A stretch of 64,000 nucleotides of DNA from Symbiodinium natans (lineage: Eukaryota > Sar > Dinophyceae > Suessiales > Symbiodiniaceae), in contig CAJNDS010000202.1 in the NCBI GenBank assembly GCA_905221605.1, positions 954,404 to 1,018,403 on the forward strand, given 5' to 3'. A model generated the notes under the pieces. That model ran no database searches and had not been told where the DNA came from. It saw only the letters and a list, made by a program, of their open reading frames with translations. Shown here piece by piece: positions 14,001 through 25,366 of this stretch (the stretch's first letter is position 1; each line of letters begins with the position of its first letter). Made by a program: the position numbers and the translations under genes.

Positions 14001-16560
14001 GGTGTGGACTGGTGCAGCAGTGAACACAACTGGTGTCAACTTCCGTGGTGCTTTGTTGGAGCCAACTGCAGCACGAAGCTCGCAAGCTCCATATTTCAAG
14101 GCTCAGACGTGGCATACTACAGTTATGATACCTGCTTGTCCGCGCCAAATTGTCGGGACGAGCCATTCGATCCCAGATGTCCGTATGACTCCAGTGATGC
14201 AGGATGGTCAACTGCTCAGGTGTGCACTGATGGATGGAGCGATGTTTGCCAATGTCTCCATCAAGGTGATGTGTTGCCTGAAGATATATACGTGCAGTAC
14301 CCAATGCAGGAGCCAGGCAAGTACATGAACATGTCGAGCATCTCATTTTATGGCACAAGCTGTGCTGCATGGGACCAAGTGCCTGGAACGCCTTGGGCAC
14401 ACTTCTGCCCGCCTGGGTCTGATTGGTCCACTGAAACCTTCAACTGGTGTCAAGTGCCATGGTGTTATGTTAGCGCGAGTTGCAAGTCGCGCATTCGTAG
14501 TTCTGTCTTTGATGGTTCCTCCACACTTTACTACAGCTACGACGTCTGTGGCAACGCCCCTGATTGCTACAACGACTTCACCGGAGACCGCCGATGCCCC
14601 TTTGATCCCTCGCGAGCCTTGTCATATGCCTTGCACAAAGGACATGGGTGTGAGTGCCTCTACCATGGAACAGAGTTGCCTTCAGAGACTTACTTGAACT
14701 ACCCTGTTGAAGATCCGGGCAAGTATGCCACGCTGCTCGCCATCAAGATCTATGGTACCGGCTGCGCAGCCTGGGATCAGATGCCAGCAACCCCGTGGGC
14801 AAGCTATTGTCCGGCCGATGCGGATTGGTGTCACTCAGACAACAACTGGTGCCAGCTTCCATGGTGCTACGTGGGCGACAGTTGCGAGTCTAAACTGCCG
14901 ACTAGTGTGTTCAACGGCTCGGCTACCATGTATTACAGCTACGACACATGCTTCTCCACTCCGAACTGCCATCTGCCCCTGGAACCTGGGTGTCCATATG
15001 ACGTGACGGTGGCTCATTGGGCGACTGGCTCCGATTGCCCGAATGGATGGTCCGATGTTTGTGACTGCGTATATCAGGGCTCGACACTTCCCGAGGACTT
15101 GCATGACCAGTTCCTTCTTTATAACCCAGGCCTGCACCAGAACCGGACGAGCATGGCGCTGTATGGGACAAGCTGCGCCGCCTGGGATGTCATTCCGGGA
15201 ACCCCACATTCTGAAACATGCCTGTCTACATCAGATTATTCTGGGGATCTGAATTGGTGCCAGGTGCCGTGGTGCTACGTCAATAGTTCTTGCCCTACAC
15301 GAATTCCGAGTCGGGTCTTGGACGGCTCTGGCGTTTTCTTTAGCTATGATAGTTGTGGGAATGCCCCAGACTGCTACAACCACTTCCAGGCAAGCAAGTG
15401 CCCTTTCGACCCGTATGGGACACAGATGTACACACTACACAAGGGCAGTGGATGTCAGTGCCTTTTTCATGGTTCACATCTGCCAGAAGAGGTCTATACG
15501 ATGCATCCCAGTGAGCATCCCGGACTATACAGTAACCTCACTCACATTTCCGTCTACGGAACAGCCTGTGCTGCATGGGATCAGATGCCTGGAACTCCTT
15601 GGGCTGGGTTTTGCCCTCATGGGGCAGATTGGTGTGCATCCACACACAACTGGTGCCAGCTTGCGTGGTGCTATGTGTCTAGTGATTGTGAAACCCGGCT
15701 TGCTAGCACACTCTTCAGTGGATCTGCGGCAGCTTTTTACAGCTATGACACCTGCATGTCAATGCCAAATTGCCTCAGCTTTCCCTATGATCCCCGCTGC
15801 CCATTCGACAAGCAGGATTTATCTTTCTCTACTGCTGCGGACTGTCGCTATGGTTGGACTGACACACCTGGTGTCCCAATCACCTTGTTCGACGCAGTCC
15901 TCGTGATGGATGACGTGTGGGATTTCAGGGCATCTGCTTACCAGGAGAGCGTAGTTAGCACCACAGGGCTCAGCAGCCAACAGGTTCTCATGGACTCTGT
16001 GCAGTATCGGGTGGCGATTCCATACGCCCTACTCTGGGCTTCTGTGCAAATAGGCGATGCGGAGCTGTCAGAAGCAGTATCTGCGGCCACCAAGATCGAT
16101 CTTTCCAAGGTCTTGGTGCGATCCAACAGACGCCTGTCAGACTCGGACTCAGCCTCGTGGAGCGAACGAAGGCTGCAGAGCTTGTTCCAAGTCTACGCCT
16201 TGACTGACAATGCCGCCGATTTGAGCAGCATGCAGTCCAGACTTGCGAATGCTAGCTTGCTTCAAACGAGCCTGGCAGCAAGTGGGGTTGAGGTTGGCGC
16301 CCCAGCGCGGGGTTCCAGATGTCCTTGGAAAGCAAGGCGTTATAGGTGTTTTAGACCACGAGCCGTGCGCGCGCGCGCGCGCGATTTGTTACTTCTGAGG
16401 CTCGCATGCAGATCACGGGCGCTGCGCAGCAGGAGGTGCTGGTTTCTACCAGGCTTCTGGCTGCTGACCCTATGGACCCTCCGGCGGCATCTCCTGATGC
16501 AGCCGCCCTGTCCAGCGATATGTCACAGCGGCTAGGGATCGTGGTTTCGGCGCAAATTGA
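1321..16560 (+). CDS. Giant multi-exon gene of about 30 alternating Cys-rich modules
   Basis: This is the overall model; exon groups are listed separately. The product would exceed 4,000 aa. Each module is about 136 aa with a shared core: YGT(T/S)CAAWD, then (N)WCQLPWCYV, then (Y/F)SYDxC, then (Y/H)(Q/H)G..LP, then P(G)(K/M)(Y/F). Type A carries DWC, YDTC, PFDxxCPFD and WSDxCxC. Type B carries DWS, VFNGS (an N-glycosylation sequon), YDACGNAPDCY, RCPYDP and HKxxGCEC. Modules alternate B-A-B-A without exception from 1461 to about 15.9 kb. Even Cys counts (about 12 and 10) suggest disulfide-bonded extracellular domains. The last part is a non-modular tail. I do not recognise a named domain family, and function (adhesion, glycan binding, cell covering) is open. 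No signal peptide or transmembrane segment could be assigned because both ends are uncertain. Confidence 0.75.
2106..7428 (+). CDS. 5.3-kb intronless exon with 13 alternating A/B modules
   Basis: Open from the AG acceptor at 2104-2105 to the GA donor at 7429. It encodes about 1,774 aa in 13 modules, A first and A last. The reading frame joins the 1741-2001 exon across the 104-bp intron. Two consecutive A+B pairs (2115-2930 and 2931-3746) form an 816-bp tandem duplication that is almost identical, and the start of a third copy follows before divergence near 3960. Later pairs repeat at 813 bp (for example 5583-5816 against 6396-6629), so homogenisation is recent. The TTG at 2110 is an internal codon, not a start. 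After 7428 the open frame runs on to a stop at 7479, but the peptide leaves the consensus and the next exon restores it. Confidence 0.85.
7526..9846 (+). CDS. Exon-rich stretch carrying one B and one A module
   Basis: About a dozen short exons rebuild two modules. Positions supported by consensus and splice sites: 7526-7561 (AAYGTTCAAWDQ), 7634-7723 (HCKPGSNW to WCY), 7978-8059 (YDACGNAPDCYHDF), 8158-8211 (SYKIHKGNGCECIYQGN), 8288-8331 (LPSYVYQNFP), 8425-8445 (GRYANLT, 21 bp), 8630-8712 (IYGTTCAAWDQMPETP), 8953-8995 (DWCLSSYNWCQLPW), 9124-9162 (YVSSDCSSKLRT), 9316-9378 (LFDGFLEMYYSYDTC), 9478 to about 9567 (DPFDDRCPFD to SDC) and 9783-9846 (CRCEYQGTLLPEEL). Introns are 72 to 240 bp with GC, GT or GA donors. 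I could not find the roughly 30-aa piece between WCY and YDACG of the B module, nor the WSD piece of the A module, so this part may be decayed or hold exons too short to see. Confidence 0.6.
8798..8875. repeat. AT microsatellite inside an intron
   Basis: Runs of TA and ATATAC after a TAATAAAAAAAA stretch. It lies within the intron inferred at 8713-8952. Confidence 0.9.
10002..13386 (+). CDS. 3.4-kb intronless exon with eight full modules plus the start of a ninth
   Basis: Starts after an AG acceptor at 10000-10001, where APGTFSRLPNIGVYGTSC continues the YPLE of the previous exon. Modules run B-A-B-A-B-A-B-A and then the first third of a B. The final B module is cut within DWSSE by a GT donor at 13387. 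The open frame runs on to a stop at 13421, but that extension (AYASWKGI) is intronic. The A modules with LYGTSCAAWDQVPETPWFEY at about 10.44 and 12.06 kb are near-identical, showing copying between non-adjacent modules. Confidence 0.8.
13387..13629 (+). other. GT-AG intron, 243 bp
   Basis: Donor GTTCCTCGG and acceptor AAACCCAG. Joining GAAA with GTCTGAGC gives DWSSES-LSWCQLPWCYV, the expected B-module spacing. Both flanking exons are in the same frame (243 is 81 codons). Confidence 0.75.
13630..16292 (+). CDS. Exon with the last modules (B-A-B-A-B-A) and a non-modular C-terminal tail
   Basis: Completes the split B module, then carries A, B, A, B, A. The last A ends early at RYGWTDT, followed by a new region of about 150 residues starting VPITLFDAVLVMDDVWDF. 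It has no Cys for a long stretch and reads like a compact alpha/beta extracellular domain (DSVQYRVAIPYALLWASVQI, LSKVLVRSNRR, LFQVYALTDN, LQTSLAASGVE). A GT donor at 16293 fits, with the next exon from 16412 in phase 0. The tail family is not recognised; similar tails follow repeat arrays in other dinoflagellate surface proteins (general knowledge, not checked). Confidence 0.75.
16412..16560 (+). CDS. Probable next exon of the giant gene
   Basis: After TCGCATGCAG the frame gives ITGAAQQEVLVSTRLLAAD and continues to AQIENEA, in phase 0 with the previous exon. A GC donor near 16569 (GAG|GCCGGG) is possible. Coding quality is good, but the exact end is uncertain. A CG dinucleotide run at 16369-16382 lies in the intron just upstream. 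Confidence 0.45.
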
Positions 16561-16734
16561 GAACGAGGCCGGGCCCATCGTTTGTGCGGCTGTAATATGT
16601 GTCTGAATCAACAAAGTGCATTTCAACTGCAGATCCTATTCCAACAGCCAAAAGACCAAACCCCAAGAGCCCAAACGCCCGAAGAGCATTCGGTCTAACA
16701 ATGAAGTGCATTCGCTTTTTTAAGGGAAGCTCTG

Positions 16735-16920
16735 AGGCCGTGAAGCTGCCACCGACCTCAACAACAGTCACAGAGACATCCACCACGACCATTTCATCCA
16801 CATCAACATCCAGTACCGCGACACATACCAGCTCCACCACTCTCTCCACGACCTCCATCACGCTGACAACCACAACGCTCGTTATCGAGACTCGGATTCT
16901 GCTCAATGGAGTGGAGTACC
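16735..16920 (+). CDS. Ser/Thr-rich linker exon
   Basis: In the frame of 16599 this codes a mucin-like stretch of about 45 residues, nearly all Thr and Ser (TSTTVTETSTTTISSTSTSS and onward), followed by LVIETRILLNGVEYL. Such linkers between extracellular domains are frequent in dinoflagellate genes. Its boundaries and its link to the giant gene are inferred. Confidence 0.4.
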
Positions 16921-17059
16921 TGAGCACGGAGATCGAGGCCTGGGCTGTGGGAATGAAGTGCTTCAACTGCAGTGGAAACAGGAGCAACCTCCAAGTAAAC
17001 GGATGATACTCGTGCCAGAGTTCCTTCGCACGCTTCGAACTGAGGTTCTGCCTCCCGGA

Positions 17060-17427
17060 TACCAGCACGATGACATCCACGACCATGACAACCACGGGGC
17101 AGTATGTTGGAGCAGCTGAGATGCTTGCCGTAATTTCTTGCCGCTCCTTGCTGAACAGTACTGAGTACTGGCCCATACGTCCAGTTTTCAAATGGCACAG
17201 CAATTCAAAAAAACATCAGGATTGGAGGTGCCGTCGTCTTCCAGCTTTGCCGGGACATTTTTCAACAGGCAGGTATGGGGCATAACAATTGGCATGTCAA
17301 GCCGTCGATGTGATACAACCTGCAGGACCCGCCCAGCACGATGGATTGCTACTGGCGTGAGGATGCGTTGTCTGAGTGGATTCTTTTTGGAGGGGCCGGA
17401 ACATGTGACTCGGCGTGACACTTGTGG
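17060..17427 (+). other. Possible exon fragments before the minisatellite
   Basis: A second short Thr-rich piece (STMTSTTMTTT, near 17067-17098) is followed by weak coding potential up to a GT site at about 17275 (FAGTFFNRQ). Nothing further can be supported. Confidence 0.25.
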
Positions 17428-19425
17428 CCTCTGCAGGCCAGCATCATGGGCATCAGTTGCCTTCCCTTTTAACTTTGTGGCCTGCGCGGGCCTGCCCTTT
17501 CAACTTTGCGGGCTCCACAGGCCAGCATCATGGGCATCAGCTGCCTTCCCTTTTAACTTTGTGGCCTGCACGGGCCTGCCCTTTCAACTTTGCGGCCTCC
17601 ACAGGCCAGCATCATGGGCATCCGCTGCCTTCCCTTTTAACTTTGTGCCCTGCACGGGCCTGCCCTTTCAACTTTGCGGGCTCCACAGGCCAGCATCATG
17701 GGCATCAGCTGCCTTCCCTTTTAACTTTGTGGCCTGCACGGGCCTGCCCTTTCAACTTTGCGGGCTCCACAGGCCAGCATCATGGGCATCAGCTGCCTTC
17801 CCTTTTAACTTTGTGGCCTGCACGGGCCTGCCCTTTCAACTTTGCGGGCTCCACAGGCCAGCATCATGGGCATCAGCTGCCTTCCCTTTTAACTTTGTGG
17901 CCTGCACGGGCCTGCCCTTTCAACTTTGCGGGCTCCACAGGCCAGCATCATGGGCATCAGCTGCCTTCCCTTTTAACTTTGTGGCCTGCACGGGCCTGCC
18001 CTTTCAACTTTGCGGGCTCCACAGGCCAGCATCATGGGCATCAGCTGCCTTCCCTTTTAACTTTGTGGCCTGCACGGGCCTGCCCTTTCAACTTTGCGGG
18101 CTCCACAGGCCAGCATCATGGGCATCAGCTGCCTTCCCTTTTAACTTTGTGGCCTGCACGGGCCTGCCCTTTCAACTTTGCGGCCTCCACAGGCCAGCAT
18201 CATGGGCATCAGCTGCCTTCCCTTTTAACTTTGTGGCCTGCACGGGCCTGCCCTTTCAACTTTGCGGCCTCCACAGGCCAGCATCATGGGCATCAGCTGC
18301 CTTCCCTTTTAACTTTGTGGCCTGTACGGGCCTGCCCTTTCAACTTTGCGGGCTCCACAGGCCAGCATCATGGGCATCAGTTGCCTTCCCTTTTAACTTT
18401 GTGGCCTGCACGGGCCTGCCCTTTCAACTTTGCGGCCTCCACAGGCCAGCATCATGGGCATCAGCTGCCTTCCCTTTTAACTGCCTTCCCTTTTAACTTT
18501 GTGCCCTGCACGGGCCTGCCCTTTCAACTTTGCGGCCTCCACAGGCCAGCATCATGGGCATCAGCTGCCTTCCCTTTTAACTTTGTGGCCTGCACGGGCC
18601 TGCCCTTTCAACTTTGCGGCCTCCACAGGCCAGCATCATGGGCATCAGCTGCCTTCCCTTTTAACTTTGTGGCCTGCACGGGCCTGCCCTTTCAACTTTG
18701 CGGCCTCCACAGGCCAGCATCATGGGCATCAGCTGCCTTCCCTTTTAACTTTGTGCCCTGCACGGGCCTGCCCTTTCAACTTTGCGGGCTCCACAGGCCA
18801 GCATCATGGGCATCAGCTGCCTTCCCTTTTAACTTTGTGGCCTGCGCGGGCCTGCCCTTTCAACTTTGCGGCCTCCACAGGCCAGCATCATGCTTTGTGG
18901 CCTGCAACTGCCCTTTCAACTTTGCGGCCTCCACAGGCCAGCATCATGGGCATCAGCTGCCTTCCCTTTTGACTTTGTGCCCTGCACGGGCCTGCCCTTT
19001 CAACTTTGCGGCCTCCACAGGCCAGCATCATGGGCATCAGCTGCCTTCCCTTTTAACTTTGTGGCCTGCACGGGCCTGCCCTTTCAACTTTGCGGGCTCC
19101 ACAGGCCAGCATCATGGGCATCAGCTGCCTTCCGTTTTAACTTTGTGGCCTGCAACTGCCCTTTCAACTTTGCGGCCTCCACAGGCCAGCATCATGGGCA
19201 TCAGCTGCCTTCCCTTTTAACTTTGTGCCCTGCACGGGCCTGCCCTTTCAACTTTGCGGCCTCCACAGGCCAGCATCATGGGCATCAGCTGCCTTCCCTT
19301 TTAACTTTGTGCCCTGCACGGGCCTGCCCTTTCAACTTTGCGGCCTCCACAGGCCAGCATCATGGGCATCAGCTGCCTTCCCTTTTAACTTTGTGGCCTC
19401 CACAGGCCAGCATCATGGGCATCAT
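17428..19425. repeat. 84-bp minisatellite, about 24 copies
   Basis: The unit contains GGCCAGCATCATGGGCATCA, GCTGCCTTCCCTTTTAACTT and TGTGGCCTGCACGGGCCTGC. Copies lie exactly 84 bp apart (for example 17437 and 17521) and are 95-100% alike. Shortened copies lie near 18478, 18890 and 19150. Because 84 is divisible by three and the unit lacks stops in some frames, ORFs of up to 601 codons arise in overlapping frames; these are artefacts of the repeat. It sits between Thr-rich exon fragments, so it may be intronic. Confidence 0.95.
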
Positions 19426-20680
19426 GTGCCTGGCCTTTCAACACTGCTGCCATTACGATCGCGCAGCAGCTGTCATCGTGCAGTAGATGACCTGAAGCAG
19501 TGGAACTCCTGATCTTGCTTTTCTCAGGTGAAGCTGCCACATGCCGTTGCGCAGCCGCCTGGCAGAACATGTTGTCTTTTGCCCTTCAGGTCGGCACAAC
19601 AAGAGACTGCACGTGGAGCATCACGATGTGCATCTCACAATGCCGCGCAACGTGCTGCATGTGCAAGTGCCTTCGTGTGGCACAGCTCCCTTCTTGTTCT
19701 TTCTCCAAGGCCTGGAGTGCCGGAAATCACGACTATCAGCTACGACTGAGCTTGGGCGGCCAAGATCACTTCACAACTGAGAAGCTCGCTACTGCTTCAG
19801 GGCTTCTTGGCTTCGTTCATCACCGTGAGCAACCTCCAAGCATCCTCCAAGTGACCCAGATTTCACTATCAAGCTGGACCAAACCCGATGGGCCAGCGAA
19901 TCAAAGGGTGATGGAGGAACCCGTGGGGCCTCGACCCATACAAGGACCTTGAAATAGTTTCGGAACTGACGAAGAAGTGCCCGCTTGGTGCACGAGTCCC
20001 GTCTCTTCAGCCCCCCCCCCCGATAGCGATGAAGGGAACCAGCAAATTTTCAAAGAGAAAGGCAGACAGGGTAGGTAGCAACAAGCAATCAGCAGCGAAG
20101 GCAACGAAAGACGTGACGTAAGGGCAGCTGTGACGACGCAGGTCGCGACAGAGTACCGACCCGATATATGAAGAAGTAAACAAATAGATAAGTAAACACA
20201 CATATATATATATATATATATATATGAATGTATATATATATATATATGCATATTTCTAGATAGCACCTTCCGGATTGCCGTTTCCGGATTGCCGTGTGTT
20301 TGCACATGCCCTCCCAGAGGTCCGCCACGCAAACCAACCTCTAAGCCTAAGCGATCCTAGGCTCCTGACATCCATGCTACGCGATATCTTTTCGATGCGA
20401 TATTGTTGTGCTACAGAAATAGCACACGTGAAAGGAAATTAAGGTGTGCAACACTTAAATTTATTTTGATGGAAATTAGCGCATCATAGCCTTTTCTCGT
20501 AGCGCACGATAGCGCCAACCCAGTAGCGCTCATCATTTTCGACCTTGCCAATGCTAGCTAGACTTCGCCTGTAGAAGGCCGAAGTATTGCCCCACGGTGG
20601 CTCGGCTGCAGTTCATGATCCACCGTGAAAGTGTGAACAATGTTCTTGCACTCTTGACTGCCCCGGCTTCACATGTGCTG
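19426..20680. other. Mostly non-coding, with TA microsatellite
   Basis: A possible exon just after the array (about 19528-19740, GRHNKRLHVEHHDVHLTM) is weak. A C10 homopolymer lies at about 20012-20021. A TA-rich microsatellite spans 20198-20250. No other feature is visible. Confidence 0.4.
20198..20250. repeat. TA microsatellite
   Basis: Two TA runs separated by ATGAATG. Confidence 0.95.
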
Positions 20681-20689
20681 CACAGGAAA

Positions 20690-20815
20690 CTACGAGCACA
20701 ACCACCACGACCACCACTACCACGACAGCCACGGAAAGCATTGGCGTTCAAGAGATGAATGGAGCAGTGCTGTGGTCTGCATTAGCCCGCCAATCCTCCC
20801 CCGCAGAATAATTTA
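20690..20815 (+). CDS. Thr-rich exon fragment
   Basis: After GTGCTGCACAG the frame reads ETTSTTTTTTTTTATESIGV, then QEMNGAVLWSALARQSSPAE up to a TAA. This is the same linker style as at 16.8 kb. It may belong to the giant gene or to a related neighbour. Confidence 0.35.
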
Positions 20816-21529
20816 CGGCGTCGATTGTGTGCAGGATGCACGGGATACGTGCTTTTCACACTTCCGCACGACATCCCCCATCAAGGTGTTCTTCCACGTG
20901 TGCAGCGATGTTGAGGGACCCGTTATTTGCAGCTGGCGGCGAAGAGGCTGAGGGACCCCGGAGTCCCGTGTAAAGGTCCAGCACAGTAAAGCCTTGCCAG
21001 GAGAATTCTTTTGGTTTCCGTTCGAGGGCTATGGCTCGTGTGACCTGTCTGAATACTTACCGCTAGAGCAGACAGCGCCAGGCGTCGTGAGGTTCTCATC
21101 AGAGCATGCTGAGGCTATGCACGGAAGTGTACCTGCCCGGCCATCACAACGGACCGGTGTGGGAGAACTCTTCTGTAATGTTTCCCAGGATTCCGTAGCA
21201 GGCGGCAGCCATGCAAGGCCCTCAACCAGTGCGTCCTTCACATTGCCTCGCCTTGCGTTCAGCCGTCGCATCACTGCCTGTATGACTTTGCACCGCTGAT
21301 GCACTTTACAGGACATGTTCTTCAGCATGAGAGTTCCTAGCACAGTCGAACCTCAGCTGCACATCTGTCATCATTGTCCATTGGCTTTGTGCGACCCTGG
21401 TGGTGTTGCAATGTGTTGCAGCTCATCTTTCGAAGGAGTCGACCACTACCGAAGCTTGGCTTCCTTATTGGTAATTCGGTGCAGAAAGGGATGCGAGCGA
21501 AGCAAAGCCTAGGGCCTAGGGGCTACCAT
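20816..21529. other. Weak exon-like stretches only
   Basis: Short peptide-like stretches (SPIKVFFHVCSDVEGPVI near 20877; EFFWFPFEGYGSCDLSEYL near 21002) sit between stops. Splice sites cannot be fixed. Confidence 0.25.
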
Positions 21530-21601
21530 ACCTTGAGGTAACCACCTTCACAGCCACGTCAACAACTGAAACAATGACCACCAGCTCAACGCGGCCTCCG
21601 T
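21530..21601 (+). CDS. Thr-rich exon fragment ending in a stop
   Basis: The frame reads YLEVTTFTATSTTETMTTSS followed by TRPP and a TGA at about 21599. It is the last Thr-rich linker on the left side of the window. The stop may be intronic. Confidence 0.3.
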
Positions 21602-22182
21602 GACTCGGCGCATTGGATGCTGCATCCGGAAAGGCATAGCCAGCTCCGCCAGCACAGCAACAGCTCAGGAACACCACCATTGCCAAGACAGCCCGTTGCA
21701 TCACAGCTCGTGCTGCCCCATGGCTCCTGATGCTGCGAGCTTGCATTCAGAGAGGGTTCTAGAGCCTTAGAGCCTGCGCAGCCACTTGTGCCTGCTCTTG
21801 CCGCTAAGGCTGTTGCTGCTCTGCGCGTTCTTCGCGTAGACTGGCGCTGCATGTCTCCGTTAGGCCAAGATGTCTTCAGTTCAGCTACCCGACCAAACGA
21901 AGCGAAAATTTGTGCAATGTAGGCGAAACTCTCAATGACCAGGGCTCCCGCTTTCTGATTAACATGACAGTGACTTGAACTTCACGCCGTTCACACCATC
22001 CACAGCTAGAGATCCTGGGAACTTAAAGCATTGCAGAGGTGTTGCTTTAAAGCACCGAGCCCTGGCCCAACGATGTTGCATGATTCGCACGTATGTGTTT
22101 ATGCTGTTGTTTTTCAGGGCCAAGGCGATCGTACAGTCCTATACCCAGCAGTTGTTGGGAGCACATTCGTATAATCTGTATG

Positions 22183-22232
22183 TACGTATGAATGTATGCA
22201 TGTATGTATGTATGTATGTATGTATGTATGTG
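22183..22232. repeat. ATGT tetranucleotide microsatellite
   Basis: Imperfect then perfect tandem ATGT units ending before GTGATCTTATCC. Confidence 0.95.
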
Positions 22233-23105
22233 ATCTTATCCACTTGACACTTGAATTCATGAATCGACCGTTGTAGCAACTATCGGCATCGAAAAAAGCG
22301 ATGACCAGTTAATGTAATGCAGCAGGTACTTGCTGCAGCAGCAAAGCTGCAGACTTCTGCCTGGGGGCATAATGTCCCCATGTTCCGAAGTCAAGGATAA
22401 TGCGTTTCACCTTGAATCTAGGGCACATCAGTTGCCTATATTATTGCCAGCCAAAAGAAATCCCCAAGACACCTATGAGGATGTGACAGGACGTGGCCGG
22501 ACGTGCCAGCCCAAATCGGCTTGAAGCTGCGCCTCAAGGATCTCAGACACTGCAGGGACTTTCTCCGCTGCATACCCGTACGTTCAAGGTGATGTGCGGC
22601 TGCCAGGGATCCTCGTTCCCAGGCGTCACGGGCATCTTGAACAGTTCATGCAAGCGCGGCAAATCACGGCAAGTGTGTGTCCATCCTTGTGCATGTCGCT
22701 GCATGTCCAAAAGGCAGCTGGGCCAAGCCGGGGCGAGCTGCGACAGCATGGAAGTCCAAGTCACCAGCTGGTGCGCCAGTGACCACTGTACTACTCGAGA
22801 GTTGCATGCCTCATGAGCTCACACAGCAGCGGAGCGGTGGCACCTGCATGGGTGGAAGGTCCAGTTTGAACCCTCGCTTCTGGGCACCTCAAGGATTCGG
22901 CTCCCGCCTTAAACGCAAGTCGCACGAGCTGAGCACTGCTCCAAGCACGCCTTTGCCACCCTTTCCCGCTTTCAGACACACCTTTTGGTCGCTTCTGGTC
23001 TCTTAGGTGTTACCGATCTCGTGCTGCCGAACACATCCATCAAGGCGGGTGGGTCTGGGGTACAGACTTATGTACAGGCACATACATGCACACATACATC
23101 TTTAC

Positions 23106-23148
23106 ATCTCTCTCTCTCTCTCTTTCTCTTTGTCTCTCTCTCTCTGTC
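23106..23148. repeat. CT-rich microsatellite
   Basis: (CT)n interrupted by TTTCTCTTTG. Confidence 0.9.
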
Positions 23149-25366
23149 CTTCCTGGAAGCTTTGCCAAAGCCCGACACTGCATCCGGAGATGCAGGGCGT
23201 GTATTTGCGACGCTGTGGCGAACCGATCTTTCAAGAAGGCTCCGCAGCTCCGCATGTGTGCTGGACTGGCCCAGCCAAGATCGCAGGCCCCTTGCAAATA
23301 AAAGAAACAGGTCTCTCCACTCCGCTGGAGATCGACATCGACATCTCGCAACCTGAGGGTGTGTTTCCTGGTCTGGCCCCCGGGCAAGGCAGTTGCAAGA
23401 CGCGTGGTCCAAGACACGCTCCACAGCCAAGCAGCGCAGCAGATTCTACGACGCTACTGAATGAGCACCTTCGAAGGCTATCTCGTGGAGCACATGTGCG
23501 CAGTGTTCGATGAGGGCCCAGGTCTCAGGGAATTCTCTGTGACTGACAGCTCATAGCCAGAGATTCATGCATGTTTACGTTCGGCCTGCCAGTCTCTTGC
23601 CACCCCCTTCTCCCCGTCCTCCCCCGCCCCCCACCACCCCTTCAAACAGTTGGAAGGCCATGCGGATAAACAGACCCCCAGCCCCAGGTGCAAGCTTGTT
23701 TTTATTTTCAGAGCTACTCCCCCTGGCAGCCCCGGGAGGGGAGGCAATTGGTCCGCAAAGCTTGACTTCATAGCGGACACCTCTAACAGGCGTGAGTGGC
23801 ACACTTTGACTCGATAGGACTCCTATAGGGGAGGCCCCCACTGAAGTGTGTCGAAAGTTTGCCTCGAATTCAGGACACCGAAGTCAAAGCTGCGATATTC
23901 ACTTATTGTTGCTGTGGCTATTGCTGTGGCTAGCCGAGGTCTTGGTGCCTGGCGAGGCCCTTAGCAGACACCGTGACACGCATCTTGCATAGAAACAGGC
24001 TGCCAGTTGCACTCTTGCAATGACTTCCAATGGGTGCGAACACTTACGGCAATCATTTCATGCATTGCGCAATGTTGCAAGTGGGACACCAGTGGGACAC
24101 CACCCAAGTCCTGCTGTGGTCAAGGTCGACGGCTGGTGTATCGGTGAAGTACCTCATAACCAACATGTCCACCGAGATGTTGGGCTCTCTGCTGGCTGAG
24201 CATGCTTCTATGCTAGGAAGCGCGCTACTCCGCTAGTCTCCGAGGACGTGTTTGGCCACCATGAGTTCTGGTCTTTTCGCCGCCTTGTACCGCGTGGTCC
24301 GGGAGGCGTCATCGTGCGGCTTGCAATATGGCGTCCGTTGTTGATTTAGTCTGAATACTGATCATACGGGGCATCTGGCGGGCTGCAGGAGCCGCCGAAC
24401 ACGACAACTCCTTTGCCGCCACCGCCGGAGGTGGACGAGGGCTTGACGCTAGGAGCTTTGATTGCCATCGCCAGCCGCTGAGCAAAAGCCAGACATTGTG
24501 ATGTTGCTTTGCAAGTCCGTGCAAGTCTCGAAATCAGAGTATGCTGTCAGCCACGAGGTGGGAGGAGGCACCGTTTGCCTTTGCGGCTGCATCGGGTCCC
24601 TTTACGCTTGGCCCCATAGCCGGTAATGCAGCCGCCGTTGCGTGGTTCAAATTCAATATGGAAAGCTTTGTGCTGCGCAATGTCTGCACTGTAAGGTTTG
24701 GCACAAGATCAGGTGCTCGCCCCAACGAAGTCTGCAAGAAATGCACCCGCTGTCAATGTGACATGTAGCTACACCATGCAGCGCCAAGATCGCGGGAGCC
24801 TGTGGAGCCTGAGCCCGAAGAGGAGGAAGAGGCTGCCCGGTGTGATTTGCCATGTTTTGTGTGCCTCGATGCGCTTTTATCGTTGTTCTGGTTGTCATCC
24901 CCTGAGCGGCACCTGCCTTGCAAGCAGGAAGTTCCGGAGACAGACTCTGAGTCAGAGGCCAGACAGGGAGCGTGAGAACATGGTTCAACAGACCCGTCGT
25001 CCTTTGTAGTTTTAATTGCATGGCTCCGCGGGTTTCCGACCCACAGCTTCAAGAATATAGAATATCGAGTGAGGGTTAGACTTCGGCGTTCACATGTTTT
25101 CTTGCTTGTGTGGCATTGTGGCATACGTCTAGTGGATTTTCGTGGCATAGTCGATGGTCGACCTCATCGTTCAAGCAGCCTGCCCATGACAGATCGCTGA
25201 ACTTCCTGATCCGGACCGGCAAGAGCAAGGGCAGAACAACCTGTCGTTCATTTCGGCCTCCGAAGTCGTCAAGCTGCCTACAAGCTCCGCTCACAATCAG
25301 CTTTCCGCAGGACCCGGCGCTTACAAAGTTGCGCATAGCTGCTGAAGCTGGGACTCTCACGGTCCC

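Larger units (their letters stand above)
21602..25366. other. Long stretch without a supported gene
   Basis: All ORFs are short and lack recognisable motifs. It holds a tetranucleotide microsatellite (22183-22232) and a CT-rich run (23106-23148). A segment at 24541-24768 has an open frame (FTLGPIAGNAAAVAWFKFNM) that might be an exon, but nothing anchors it. Confidence 0.4.

Noticed and set aside
17192..19512. Long ORFs of 434, 601, 157, 206 and 95 codons in the 84-bp repeat
   Set aside because: They are produced by a stop-poor repeat whose period is divisible by three; two overlapping frames are open at once and no domain is present.
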